Source: Antarcticibacterium arcticum
Lineage (GTDB): Bacteria > Bacteroidota > Bacteroidia > Flavobacteriales > Flavobacteriaceae
NCBI RefSeq assembly: GCF_007993795.1
Contig: NZ_CP042476.1
Span: forward strand, 1,488,001-1,552,000
Direction: 5' to 3'
Length of the DNA: 64,000 nucleotides
Position numbers and translations under genes: made by a program. Of this stretch, positions 17,271 to 25,831 are shown piece by piece (the first letter of the stretch is position 1; each line of letters starts with the position of its first letter). The notes under the pieces are model-generated. The model was not told the DNA's origin. It ran no database searches and worked only from the letters and a program-made list of their open reading frames with translations.

Positions 17271-17860
17271 TCAACGGCCTTTTTTCAACAAAGGAAACCG
17301 CATCCTGTAATCGGCTTCCACTTTACCTTTTGAAATATTGCTTAGCCTGCCTTTGATCAAACGCTTTTTTAAGCTGGATAATTTATCTGTGAATAAAATT
17401 CCTTCAATATGGTCATATTCATGTTGGATCACTCTTGCCGCCAGCCCGTCATAGGTTTCTGTATGAGTATTAAAATCTTCATCCTGGTACTCTATTGTAA
17501 TCACCGGTTTTCTAAATACATCTTCCCGCACGTCCGGGATACTAAGGCAACCTTCATTAAATGCCCATCCTCACCTTCCTCACTTACAATTCGTGGATTG
17601 ATAAATACTTTTTTAAGATTGGAAAGTACCTTCACCTCTGCGGCATCGAGATTCTCATCTTCAGCAAAAGGCCCCGGATCAATAACAAACAACCGGATAG
17701 GAAGGCCAATTTGCGGCGCGGCCAGCCCCACTCCATAAGCATTGTACATGGTGTCCCACATATTGTCTATAAGCTCTTTTAATTTTGGATGATCTTTGGG
17801 TATATCCTGGCATTTTTTTCTTAAAACCGGGTCACCGTAAGCTACAATAGGTAAAATCAT
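17271..17860 (-). pseudogene. def: Peptide deformylase, interrupted by a one-base deletion
   Basis: Peptide deformylase removes the formyl group from nascent proteins and is normally essential. The first frame (17860 down to about 17569) carries GVGLAAPQIG at residues 43-52. The second frame (to 17271) carries the catalytic EGCLSIP and the metal-binding HEYDH. They belong to one protein: restoring one base near 17568, in the codon before the Trp of WAFNEGCLSIP, gives a 196-residue enzyme of normal length and order. As written, translation leaves the frame before the catalytic cysteine. Both halves look unmutated, so a sequencing or assembly error is the most likely cause. True loss would need a second def elsewhere. 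ruvX lies upstream in the same direction. Confidence 0.88.
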
Positions 17861-17931
17861 TTTTGCGTAAGTATTGAAATATTGGATTGGTGCAGGGATT
17901 TTTAATTAGCTTTCCACACCGGGAATATATT

Positions 17932-18339
17932 TTATTTATAAAGATATGTTTGTAAAATTATAGTAGCACTTATTTCATCCAGCAGCGCTTTGTCTCGACG
18001 TTTCTTTTTCCCTAGACCACTGTCTATCATGGTGCGTACCGCCATTTTTGAGGTGAATCGCTCATCTACCCTTTTTACCTGCATTTGAGGAAATTTTTCC
18101 CCGAACTTAGCAAGAAATTCAAGAATTACTCCTTCACTTTGAGAAGCTGTATTATCCATTTGCTTTGGCTCGCCCACCAAAACCAGCTCCACATTTTCAG
18201 CTTTAAAATACTGTTCCAGATAGGGCATGAGGTCTTTTGTGGGCACAGTTGCCAGACCTGAAGCAATTATTTGCATCTCATCTGTCACCGCGATCCCGGT
18301 GCGTTTAAACCCATAATCCAATGCCAGTATCCTTCCCAT
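17932..18339 (-). CDS. ruvX: YqgF/RuvX-type Holliday junction resolvase-like nuclease
   Basis: A 135-residue RNase H-fold protein of the YqgF family, implicated in pre-16S rRNA 5' processing and Holliday junction resolution. Motifs: ALDYGFKRTGIAVTD at the N-terminus with the first catalytic Asp, LVGEPKQMDNTASQSEG in the middle, VDERFTSKMA and a C-terminal DEISATIILQTYL with the last acidic residue. The length is typical. def follows 71 bases downstream in the same direction. Confidence 0.93.
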   Translation of the reverse strand: MGRILALDYGFKRTGIAVTDEMQIIASGLATVPTKDLMPYLEQYFKAENVELVLVGEPKQMDNTASQSEGVILEFLAKFGEKFPQMQVKRVDERFTSKMAVRTMIDSGLGKKKRRDKALLDEISATIILQTYLYK

Positions 18340-18464
18340 ATTTTTTACAAAAGTAAGCTTTCTAAAACAATATAAAAATAAACACTCTACACCATTGGTG
18401 AGCAGGAAGAAGACATTGGGAAAAAAACCTTAATTTCGCGGTTTTAGAAATTCAAAACCAACCA

Positions 18465-19175
18465 ATGTATATTCCAGAAGCACGGAAAACTTTAGTAGGA
18501 TTAACCGGCATAATACTTAGCCTCCTACTTTTAAACATTATAAGTTTTTTGAATGTGCATATAAATGACCTTGGTCAAAATGATGCATTTTTTAAAATGA
18601 CCAATTTCAATACAGAAAAGAACATTCCCTCTGTTTTTTCCAGCTTGCTCCACTTTTTAGCATCCATATGCCTTGGCTTTGTAGCATTAAGCAAATTAAC
18701 CGTTAAGAAATTCGTGATATTTTGGTGGACTATGAGCTTTATATTCCTTTTCCTGGGGCTGGATGAATTACTGCGCATACACGAGAATATAAGTGGGCAT
18801 ACTGGAGTTAATGAGCAAGATTCAGGGCCTTTTTTATATACCTGGATACTTTATTATATGGGCGGTCTCCTGTTGCTGGGAATCTTCTTTTTCAAACCCC
18901 TTTTTCAGCTTCCGCGTAAAACTTTGCTCAGTTTTATTTTTGCAGGTATTCTTTTCGTTTTGGGAGCTGTTGTGCTTGAAAATGTTGCCGGAAAATACAT
19001 CTGGTCAAATGGCATACAACCCGATGTGGTACAAATAATTCCTGAAATTTTTATTATGTACAGCATTGAAGAATTCCTTGAAATGTTTGGAGTAAGCTTT
19101 TTTATTTATTCCATTCTGAAATTCCTGCATCTTTACCGGGTGCCGGTTGTTATTAAAAAGGTTACTTCATCGTAA
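18465..19175 (+). CDS. Unknown polytopic membrane protein
   Basis: A 236-residue protein with about six hydrophobic segments and no family that I recognise. Polar, potentially catalytic or metal-binding residues sit at membrane edges: GLDELLRIHENI (about 104-115), VVLENVAGKYIW (about 167-178) and YSIEEFLEMFG (about 197-207), giving several Glu/Asp and one His near the bilayer. This pattern is compatible with an integral-membrane hydrolase or a transporter, but nothing decides between them. It is divergent from ruvX and 30 bases upstream of dapD. Confidence 0.65.
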   Translation: MYIPEARKTLVGLTGIILSLLLLNIISFLNVHINDLGQNDAFFKMTNFNTEKNIPSVFSSLLHFLASICLGFVALSKLTVKKFVIFWWTMSFIFLFLGLDELLRIHENISGHTGVNEQDSGPFLYTWILYYMGGLLLLGIFFFKPLFQLPRKTLLSFIFAGILFVLGAVVLENVAGKYIWSNGIQPDVVQIIPEIFIMYSIEEFLEMFGVSFFIYSILKFLHLYRVPVVIKKVTSS

Positions 19176-19205
19176 AACTTTATCTTTATAAAAAAATTAA
19201 ACCGA

Positions 19206-20021
19206 ATGGAAAATTTACAAAATATTATAGAACAAGCCTGGGAAGACCGCAGTCTTTTATCTGAATCAAATACCATAGATGCTATACGCCGGGTGATCCT
19301 ACTTCTGGATGAGGGACGCCTGAGAGTGGCAGAACCTGTTGAAAATGGCTGGAAGGTGAATGAGTGGGTAAAAAAAGCGGTTGTGATGTATTTTCCTATT
19401 CAAAAAATGAAAACCCTTGAAGCAGGAATCTTTGAATACCACGATAAGATCCCGCTTAAAACCGGATTTGCAGAAAAAGGAATACGCGTAGTGCCCAATG
19501 CGGTGGCGCGGTATGGGGCTTATATATCTTCCGGGGTTATTTTAATGCCAAGTTATGTGAATATTGGGGCTTATGTAGATGAGGGTACTATGGTTGATAC
19601 CTGGGCCACCGTAGGAAGTTGTGCCCAAATTGGTAAACATGTGCACCTTAGCGGGGGTGTGGGAATTGGAGGGGTTTTGGAACCTTTACAGGCAGCTCCC
19701 GTGATCATAGAAGATAATGCATTTATAGGTTCCCGTTGTATTGTTGTAGAAGGCATTCGGGTTGAAAGGGAAGCAGTGCTTGGAGCCAATGTGGTACTAA
19801 CCGCTTCCACGAAGATCCTGGATGTAACCGGAAGTGAACCAAAAGAATATAAGGGATATGTCCCGGCCAGATCTGTAGTTATACCCGGGAGTTATACCAA
19901 GAAATTCCCTGCAGGAGATTACCAGGTGCCCTGCGCCCTTATCATAGGAACCAGGAAAGAAAGCACCGATAAAAAAACTTCCCTGAACGACGCTTTAAGG
20001 GAATACAACGTAGCGGTTTAA
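19206..20021 (+). CDS. dapD: 2,3,4,5-tetrahydropyridine-2,6-dicarboxylate N-succinyltransferase
   Basis: This enzyme uses succinyl-CoA to acylate tetrahydrodipicolinate in the succinylase branch of lysine/diaminopimelate synthesis, supplying peptidoglycan. Its 271 residues match the family. A helical N-terminal domain is followed by a left-handed beta-helix of hexapeptide repeats (VNIGAYVDEGTMVDTWATVG, IEDNAFIGSRCIVVEGIRV), with GGVGIGGVLEPLQAAPV between them, and ends with ALIIGTRKESTDKKTSLN. A TATCTTTA at about 19181 may be its -7 element. A GC-rich hairpin follows the gene. Confidence 0.96.
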   Translation: MENLQNIIEQAWEDRSLLSESNTIDAIRRVILLLDEGRLRVAEPVENGWKVNEWVKKAVVMYFPIQKMKTLEAGIFEYHDKIPLKTGFAEKGIRVVPNAVARYGAYISSGVILMPSYVNIGAYVDEGTMVDTWATVGSCAQIGKHVHLSGGVGIGGVLEPLQAAPVIIEDNAFIGSRCIVVEGIRVEREAVLGANVVLTASTKILDVTGSEPKEYKGYVPARSVVIPGSYTKKFPAGDYQVPCALIIGTRKESTDKKTSLNDALREYNVAV

Positions 20022-20068
20022 AAGCCCTTAACCCCCGAGCGGGCATTTACGTATTAAAATTAATTTTA

Positions 20069-20100
20069 AAAAGCCCCTCCCTTCGGGAGGGGTTGGGGTG
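20069..20100. repeat. GC-rich hairpin, REP-like element
   Basis: CCCCTCCC (20074-20081), a TTC loop and GGGAGGGG (20085-20092) form a perfect 8-bp stem followed by TTGGGGTGGG. In an AT-rich intergenic setting this is out of character and resembles short palindromic repeats scattered in Bacteroidetes genomes. There is no T-run on the plus strand, while the minus strand reads CTTTTT after the stem. Only one copy is seen here, so repeat status is an inference. It ends 13 bases before the ATG of the glycosyltransferase at 20106. Confidence 0.5.
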
Positions 20101-20105
20101 GGATT

Positions 20106-21176
20106 ATGAAAATACTGATAATACAGCAAAAGATGATCGGGGACGTGTTGACGTCCTCGATCTTATTTGAGGCCCTTAGGGCCCAATATCCCCAGGCTGT
20201 ATTGCATTATCTTATTTACAGGCATACCCTGCCGGTGGTGGAAAATAACCCATTTATAGATAAATTTATAATTTATGAGGAGGATTATAAAAAACCAACA
20301 CACCTTCTCCCCTTCCTTAAAGAAATACGTGGCGAAAAATACGATGTGGTGATAGATGTGTATTCCAAGCTTGGAACTGCATTAATATCAGCCGTCTCGG
20401 GAGCACCCATTACTATCTCTTACAAAAAATGGTATACAAGGTTTAGTTATACCCATCCGCTGCCAAGAAAATCCAAAGCAACAACAAATGCGGGACTAGC
20501 CATAGAGCATAGGCTGGATCTTCTAAAACCCTTATTAAAAAAATTCCCTGCGGAAGTAAAACCAAAAATATATCTTACCGATTCTGAAATTAAGAATGCT
20601 AAAAACACGCTTATAAATTCAGAAATATCACCCGAAAAACCTCTGATCATGATCTCGGTTTTGGGAAGTTCAGCAGATAAAACATATCCTGCAGAATATC
20701 TTGCCCAACTTCTGGATCAGATAGTAACGGAAACAAATGCCAATTTGCTCTTTAACTATATTCCCTCCCAAAGAGAAGCGGCAGAACATACTTTTCAATT
20801 ATGCAATCCTGAAACTCAGCTAAATATTCATCTGGGAATTTTTGGGAAGAGCCTCCGGGAATTTATGGCACTTACCTCGCAATGTGATGCCCTGATTGGA
20901 AATGAGGGCGGAGCGGTGAATATGGCAAAAGCGATGGATATTCCAACCTTTGCAATTTTCTCCCCTGTAGTATCAAGGGAAGATTGGAGCCTTTTTGAGA
21001 ATGAAACAGGCAACTCCTCTGTTCACCTCCGGGATCACAGTCCCCATTTATTTGAAAGCCTTTCGAAAAAAGAATTAAAGGAAAGATCTGCGGAATATTA
21101 CCAGCTGTTCCGGCCAAATCTTATAAAGGATCAACTTTCCGGTTTCTTGAGAGCAATCAAATCTGGCAGGGACTAA
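20106..21176 (+). CDS. Glycosyltransferase family 9 (heptosyltransferase-like)
   Basis: A 356-residue cytosolic or peripheral-membrane transferase of the ADP-heptose:LPS heptosyltransferase type (GT9, GT-B fold). It opens with MKILIIQQKMIGDVLTSSILFEAL, the family N-terminus with the GD-x-L motif, and has YDVVIDVYSKLGTALIS, MISVLGSSADKTYPAEYLAQLL and the donor-binding LIGNEGGAVNMAKAMDIPTFAIF near residues 265-290. It likely adds a sugar to the lipopolysaccharide core. It is convergent with the kinase-like gene, 13 bases apart. A GC-rich hairpin sits in its leader and may lower or modulate initiation. Confidence 0.88.
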   Translation: MKILIIQQKMIGDVLTSSILFEALRAQYPQAVLHYLIYRHTLPVVENNPFIDKFIIYEEDYKKPTHLLPFLKEIRGEKYDVVIDVYSKLGTALISAVSGAPITISYKKWYTRFSYTHPLPRKSKATTNAGLAIEHRLDLLKPLLKKFPAEVKPKIYLTDSEIKNAKNTLINSEISPEKPLIMISVLGSSADKTYPAEYLAQLLDQIVTETNANLLFNYIPSQREAAEHTFQLCNPETQLNIHLGIFGKSLREFMALTSQCDALIGNEGGAVNMAKAMDIPTFAIFSPVVSREDWSLFENETGNSSVHLRDHSPHLFESLSKKELKERSAEYYQLFRPNLIKDQLSGFLRAIKSGRD

Positions 21177-21189
21177 CCTACTCTTCGGT

Positions 21190-21939
21190 TTATTTTTTAA
21201 ACTTTTTCTTCCAGCGTTGTTTTCTATGGAATTTTTCCTGAAAATCTGTAGTGTAGAACCACATTTTTTCAAAAATTTCAGCCTCAGGTTTTTCCATACA
21301 CTTTGCATATTCGTTTGCCATGACCTGCAACATTTCCTTTTTAGGAGTAAGCCTAGAAAAATTTTTCATTCGGGCCTCCAGATCCATTTCCCTGAAGTTC
21401 ATCCGGTTTAGGTCTACAAGGAAGAATTCATATTTTCCGTTATGATGCTTTATAAGCGTATTACCCGGGGAATGGTCTAAAAACTCCACCTTGTTCTCGT
21501 GCATAAAAAAAGTAAACCGGGTAAATGCTCTCAGGATTTCTTCGTGGTTAGGATAATCAGGCTGCGTCACCAGTTCCCTGTAAGTTAGCTCACTTTCCAG
21601 ATGTTCACTGGCATAATAACTTTTTCCAAAACCCAAAGCCCAGGTTTCTTCAGCAAAGGCAACCGGCTGCGGTGTGCCTATCCCCTTTTCAGTTAACAGT
21701 TGAGCATACCGGAAAGATCTTTCAGCCTTGGATTTTCTGAAGAATTTATAAGCGATCTTATTAACTGCGTTTGGAATTTTAAAGGATTTAATATTGATAT
21801 TTTTCCCTGATAGCTCAAATATTTTGATGCTGTTGCGCTCGCCTTCATTAAAGGCTTTTCCTTTGTTTACAAAGTTCTTAAAAAGATCTTCTATTTGGTC
21901 TTTTTGTTCCTTGTAGCCTTCAGCAATTATTACTTTCAT
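21190..21939 (-). CDS. WaaP/Kdo-kinase-like protein
   Basis: A 249-residue protein with the protein-kinase-like fold used by LPS core kinases (Kdo kinase, WaaP, InaA). Features: IKSFKIPNAVNKIAYKFF with a candidate ATP-binding Lys, LDHSPGNTLI as the catalytic loop (Asp and Asn in place), and FFLVDLNRMNFRE with the metal-binding Asp of the DFG-equivalent. It probably phosphorylates an inner-core sugar of LPS. ATG at 21939 leaves 7 bases after the upstream glycosyltransferase; a longer frame from 21987 would overlap that gene by 41 bases and lacks support. It is the last gene of a three-gene minus-strand surface-glycan unit. Confidence 0.8.
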   Translation of the reverse strand: MKVIIAEGYKEQKDQIEDLFKNFVNKGKAFNEGERNSIKIFELSGKNINIKSFKIPNAVNKIAYKFFRKSKAERSFRYAQLLTEKGIGTPQPVAFAEETWALGFGKSYYASEHLESELTYRELVTQPDYPNHEEILRAFTRFTFFMHENKVEFLDHSPGNTLIKHHNGKYEFFLVDLNRMNFREMDLEARMKNFSRLTPKKEMLQVMANEYAKCMEKPEAEIFEKMWFYTTDFQEKFHRKQRWKKKFKK

Positions 21940-21946
21940 AAATGTT

Positions 21947-22744
21947 TTAAACGGTTTTTTCAAGGTATTTATCAATTCCCTGCTCACACCATACCTTATT
22001 TTCCCTCATAGTTTCTTCCTGAATCCGGGTATTCTCAGATAAATTATCCTTTGACTTTTCGGGATGATAAATATGGTAAACAATTCCTCCATACCTCAAC
22101 CTTTTTCCCTGAACTCCGTTATTGAGCATTCTTAATAACAATTCAGAATCTTCTCTTCCCCAGCCTTCAATGCTTTCATTATACCCATTAACGGCAATGA
22201 AATCTTCTCTCCAGAAGGAAATGTTACAGCCCCGGGTTTTATGCGATAATGTAGGTTGGGGCTTATATATTTTTTGAAAAAAAGGAATTCTAAGATTTCG
22301 TGTTTTATTTTTAATCGCTTTTGAATAAAATGGAAATTTCCGGAAGTTGTCTTTCAGCACCCGGTCTACCGCATCGGGCTTAATATTTACCCTGGATCCA
22401 AAGATATATACGTTTTTTTCAACCCGGCTTATATGATCTTCAATGAAATTGGGATGCATGATACAGTCTCCATCAATTTGAATAATATAGTCGGCCTTTG
22501 TAACGGCAAGGGCTTTATTCAATATTACCGATTTCCGAAAACCCTTATCCTCCTGCCAGAAATGCTTTACCGGAAATGGCACTGAGCCTTTAAATTTTTC
22601 AATCAACTTTTTGGTTTCCTCCCGCGAGCCATCATCGGCAATCAACACCTCCCCGGGAAACCGGGTTTGCAGGGAAAGACTTTGAAAGACCACACTTAGT
22701 GCTTCAGGCCAGTTATACGTGGAAATTAATAAGGCTGTTTTCAT
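21947..22744 (-). CDS. Glycosyltransferase family 2
   Basis: A 265-residue inverting GT-A fold transferase. The N-terminus ALLISTYNWPEALSVVFQSL and VLIADDGSREETKKLI bind the nucleotide sugar, QIDGDCIMHPNF carries the DxD metal motif, and WGREDSELLLRMLNNG is the conserved C-terminal block shared with galactosyltransferase-like members. No transmembrane segment is visible. Likely part of LPS core or O-antigen assembly together with the flanking family 4 transferase and the kinase. Confidence 0.9.
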   Translation of the reverse strand: MKTALLISTYNWPEALSVVFQSLSLQTRFPGEVLIADDGSREETKKLIEKFKGSVPFPVKHFWQEDKGFRKSVILNKALAVTKADYIIQIDGDCIMHPNFIEDHISRVEKNVYIFGSRVNIKPDAVDRVLKDNFRKFPFYSKAIKNKTRNLRIPFFQKIYKPQPTLSHKTRGCNISFWREDFIAVNGYNESIEGWGREDSELLLRMLNNGVQGKRLRYGGIVYHIYHPEKSKDNLSENTRIQEETMRENKVWCEQGIDKYLEKTV

Positions 22745-22788
22745 GTTATTTATTCAATGCAAATATTATTGAAAATAAATCAAAATGC

Positions 22789-23901
22789 TTATTTGTAGTC
22801 ATTTATTACGTCTTCATAAATTTTAAGTGTTTGTTTCCCCAAAACCTCGGCCGTAAAATTGTTTAAAAATGTTGTGTAAGATAGTTCCCTGAATTTTTGG
22901 GCCAGGGCCGGATCTTCTTTAAGTAATTTAATTTTTTGAGCAAGTGCTTCCGGTTCTCCCACGGGGGTAGAGAAACCATTTTCACCGTCTACTATTGCAT
23001 CCTCAACAATGCCCACCCGCGTTGAAATAACAGGTGTTTTTTTATACAAAGCCTCTATTAAGGAAGTTGGGCCACCTTCCCTGATCGAACTTATCACAAA
23101 TACATCGAATTGAGGTAAAAAAGAGGAAGCATTTTCAGTAAAACCAAGCAGGGTAATATGATCCTTTAATTTCCTGGTTTCAATTAGTTGCCTGAGTTCA
23201 TTTGTAAGCCGGGAGAATTCCCCGATTTGAACCAAATGCACATCTTTAATAGATAAATTGTTTACCAAATGATCCATCATAAGGATAAGTGTAGAAAGAT
23301 CTTTGGCTTTGGTATGATTTGCAATATTGCCAATTAAATATGTGCCCTCCCCAATTTCGAGCTTTTCCCGGAGGGTAAAAACCGGGGCAGCAGGAAATTT
23401 TTCCACTTTTACGCCATCATGAACAGTAACAAGTTTATGCAGGTTTTTCTTTTTGATATACGGGGAGAAATTGCGTTTTACATAATTTGAAACACACATA
23501 ATACGATTTATATTCCGGTAATTATATTTGATCTTACTAAGCGCACTCACCCTGCTGCTTATTCCCTTTTTTGCAAATACGGTAGGGGTTTTTAAAGAAT
23601 GAAACATATCTGTCACCATAAAACCGGTTACCGAGTCGCTGGTATGTAAATGAATAAGGTCTATCTTTTCCTCCCGAATAAGATGTGAAAGGGCCTTTGC
23701 ATACCTGGTAGAATAAGGCTTGCTTTTTCGAATGGTTTTTATTTTAACAGGAAAGTCACGGGCTTTTTGGTGCAAAGGGGTATTTTCATAACAAAACAAG
23801 TATTGTTCAACCTCATATTTCTCCAATTCCTCAACCAAATAAAGAAGTTGTTGCTCGTTTCCACCCCAACTTTTTGCTCCGGAAACATGTAAAACCTTCA
23901 T
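22789..23901 (-). CDS. Glycosyltransferase family 4 (group 1), copy A
   Basis: A 370-residue retaining GT-B transferase. N-terminal Gly-rich loop HVSGAKSWGGNEQQLLYL; middle LIHLHTSDSVTGFM and RIMCVSNYVK; C-terminal donor domain IGNIANHTKAKDL and the E-x7-E-like segment SIREGGPTSLIEALYKKTPVIS with STRVGIVEDAIVDGENGF. No membrane helix. It is paralogous to the divergent gene at 24161 over its full length, including the rare IGNIANH block. First gene of the minus-strand glycan unit. Confidence 0.9.
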   Translation of the reverse strand: MKVLHVSGAKSWGGNEQQLLYLVEELEKYEVEQYLFCYENTPLHQKARDFPVKIKTIRKSKPYSTRYAKALSHLIREEKIDLIHLHTSDSVTGFMVTDMFHSLKTPTVFAKKGISSRVSALSKIKYNYRNINRIMCVSNYVKRNFSPYIKKKNLHKLVTVHDGVKVEKFPAAPVFTLREKLEIGEGTYLIGNIANHTKAKDLSTLILMMDHLVNNLSIKDVHLVQIGEFSRLTNELRQLIETRKLKDHITLLGFTENASSFLPQFDVFVISSIREGGPTSLIEALYKKTPVISTRVGIVEDAIVDGENGFSTPVGEPEALAQKIKLLKEDPALAQKFRELSYTTFLNNFTAEVLGKQTLKIYEDVINDYK

Positions 23902-24072
23902 AATAATCCTGTTTCAAAAACAAAGTTAGTATTTAAATTACTAATATGAAGGAACTACCTCCATGCAAGCATATGAGGTATGAAATTCATAAATAATACC
24001 ATATCCTAAAAAGGAAAAAACCATAAAAGCATCAGGGAAATAAACCCTAAGAGTTTACATCCAAATGTGTCA

Positions 24073-24100
24073 TTGCTCAAATTATAAAAATGTAATTTTG
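24073..24100 (+). promoter_or_regulatory. Candidate promoter of glycosyltransferase copy B
   Basis: TTG (24073-24075), 17 bases, then TAATTTTG (24093-24100), an exact TAnnTTTG. It lies 61 bases before the ATG at 24161. The 259-base gap between the two divergent transferases shows nothing else that I can identify. Confidence 0.5.
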
Positions 24101-24160
24101 TGTTCCAAACATTTTTAAAATAAGGGGTTGCCAAGGCACTTCCTGCCTTTTGATATTAAA

Positions 24161-25285
24161 ATGAATATTCTCCACCTTTCGGCAGTTGCGAATTGGGGTG
24201 GTGGTGAAAACCACCTGCAAAACCTGTGTACGGCACTTAAAGATCCTTCTTTGGGAGTGAGGAACATTATACTTTGTAATGCAGGAGGGCAATTTCATAA
24301 AAGACTTCAGGAAACAGAGCTTACCTATTATCCCGGTCATTTACTTTTTAAAATGGATCCCAGGTATATATTTAAGATCAGGTCACTATGTAAAAGCGAA
24401 AAAATAGATCTTATACATATTCATGACACCACAGCTTTAACCCTGGCGGTAATGGCTGGTCATCTTTTTAGGCTGCCGCCATTTGTATTCAGTAAAAAAA
24501 CCTCCTTTCCTGTCAAATCAAGGAAACAAACCCTTTACAAATACAATTATTATAAGATCAAAAAGATACTATGTGTATCAAAAACCACTGCAACGATTAC
24601 TTTAGAAAGTATTCAAAATAAGGACAAAATTGAAGTGGTTTACCACGGCACCAATACAAAAGTCCTGGAAAATGTCTCCTCTTTAAATCTTCGGAAGAAA
24701 TTAAATCTAGGCCCGGAAACATTCATAATTGGGAATATCGCCAATCACATTCGGGCAAAAGACCTGGAAACCTTTGTAAGGACCGCGGCGGAAGTTATAA
24801 AAGAACAAAAATTTCCACAGGTTCATTTTGTGCAAATAGGTGCTTTTACTAACAGGACTTCCACTTTAAAAAATTTAACGCGGGAGTTACACCTGGAAAA
24901 TTACATCAGTTTTTTAGGGGAACAGCGCGATGCTGCGGGCTTAATTCCACAATTCGATATTTCTTTTTTGAGTTCCCAAAGTGAAGGTTTACCGCAATTT
25001 ATCCTGGAATCACTGTATCATAGAATTCCGGTGGTAAGCACAAATGTGGGAGGAATCCCGGAAATTATTGAAGACCGGGTCAACGGATTATTATCTCCTG
25101 CCCACGACTACAAAGGTTTGGCAAATAATTTAATTCAGTTAGTACAGGATAAAGATCTAAGAAGATCATTAACAAAAAGGTCCAGGGAAACTGTTGAGGA
25201 TAAGTTCACCTCACATTCCATGGCTCTTAAAACCCTTGATATTTATAAAGAAATAAAATATGGAAGCGATAAAACAGGAAATTGA
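24161..25285 (+). CDS. Glycosyltransferase family 4 (group 1), copy B
   Basis: A 374-residue GT-B transferase paralogous to the gene at 22789: LHLSAVANWGGGENHLQNL, KIDLIHIHDTTALTLAVM, KILCVSKTTATIT, IGNIANHIRAKDLETF, LSSQSEGLPQFILESLYHRIPVVSTNVGG. The ATG at 24161 aligns with copy A; the in-frame TTG at 24128 would add 11 unsupported residues. Its 3' end overlaps the tsaC start by 26 bases, so a glycan gene drives a tRNA-modification operon. Likely substrate: an LPS core or surface polysaccharide acceptor. Confidence 0.9.
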   Translation: MNILHLSAVANWGGGENHLQNLCTALKDPSLGVRNIILCNAGGQFHKRLQETELTYYPGHLLFKMDPRYIFKIRSLCKSEKIDLIHIHDTTALTLAVMAGHLFRLPPFVFSKKTSFPVKSRKQTLYKYNYYKIKKILCVSKTTATITLESIQNKDKIEVVYHGTNTKVLENVSSLNLRKKLNLGPETFIIGNIANHIRAKDLETFVRTAAEVIKEQKFPQVHFVQIGAFTNRTSTLKNLTRELHLENYISFLGEQRDAAGLIPQFDISFLSSQSEGLPQFILESLYHRIPVVSTNVGGIPEIIEDRVNGLLSPAHDYKGLANNLIQLVQDKDLRRSLTKRSRETVEDKFTSHSMALKTLDIYKEIKYGSDKTGN

Positions 25286-25829
25286 AAATGCCCTTGAAAT
25301 CCTAAGAAAAGGAGGTATTATTTTATATCCCACAGATACGGTTTGGGGAATAGGCTGCGATGCCACCAATCCCGAAGCGGTTGAAAGGATCTACAAATTA
25401 AAAAAACGAAGCGACCATAAAGCGATGATCTGCCTGGTGAACAGTGTGAAGATGCTGGAACAGTTTGTAAATTCGGTGCCGGATCCTGCATATGATGTAA
25501 TTGATTTTTCAGATAAACCAACAACAATCATTTATGACAACCCTATTAAGGTTGCCAATAACCTGGTAGCTGAAGATGAAACCCTTGCCATTCGCGTGGT
25601 GAAGGAAAAATTTTGTGAGCAGTTGATCTACCAGTTACGAAAACCGCTGGTATCTACATCGGCCAACATAAGCGGGCAACCCACCCCAAATTCTTTTGCG
25701 CAAATAGCTCCTGAAATTTTAAAAGGTGTAGACTATATAGTAAATTTGTACCATTCAAAAATTTCAGATAAACCTTCGGCAATTATTAAAATTGGTAATG
25801 ACAGAACGGTTAAAGTGATACGCAAATAA
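25260..25829 (+). CDS. tsaC: L-threonylcarbamoyladenylate synthase (TsaC/Sua5/YrdC family)
   Basis: A 189-residue enzyme that makes threonylcarbamoyl-AMP from threonine, bicarbonate and ATP, the first step of t6A modification at A37 of ANN-decoding tRNAs. The YrdC core is visible: ILYPTDTVWGIGCDA, KLKKRSDHKAMICLV, and the late SANISGQPTP block. It lacks the extra Sua5 C-terminal domain, so it is the short TsaC type. It overlaps the previous glycosyltransferase and ends 2 bases before the CCA-adding enzyme gene, another tRNA gene. Confidence 0.93.
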   Translation: MEAIKQEIENALEILRKGGIILYPTDTVWGIGCDATNPEAVERIYKLKKRSDHKAMICLVNSVKMLEQFVNSVPDPAYDVIDFSDKPTTIIYDNPIKVANNLVAEDETLAIRVVKEKFCEQLIYQLRKPLVSTSANISGQPTPNSFAQIAPEILKGVDYIVNLYHSKISDKPSAIIKIGNDRTVKVIRK

Positions 25830-25831
25830 AA

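Noticed and set aside
21939..21987. Longer start for the kinase-like gene
   Set aside because: The extra 16 residues overlap the glycosyltransferase gene by 41 bases and do not match the family N-terminus.
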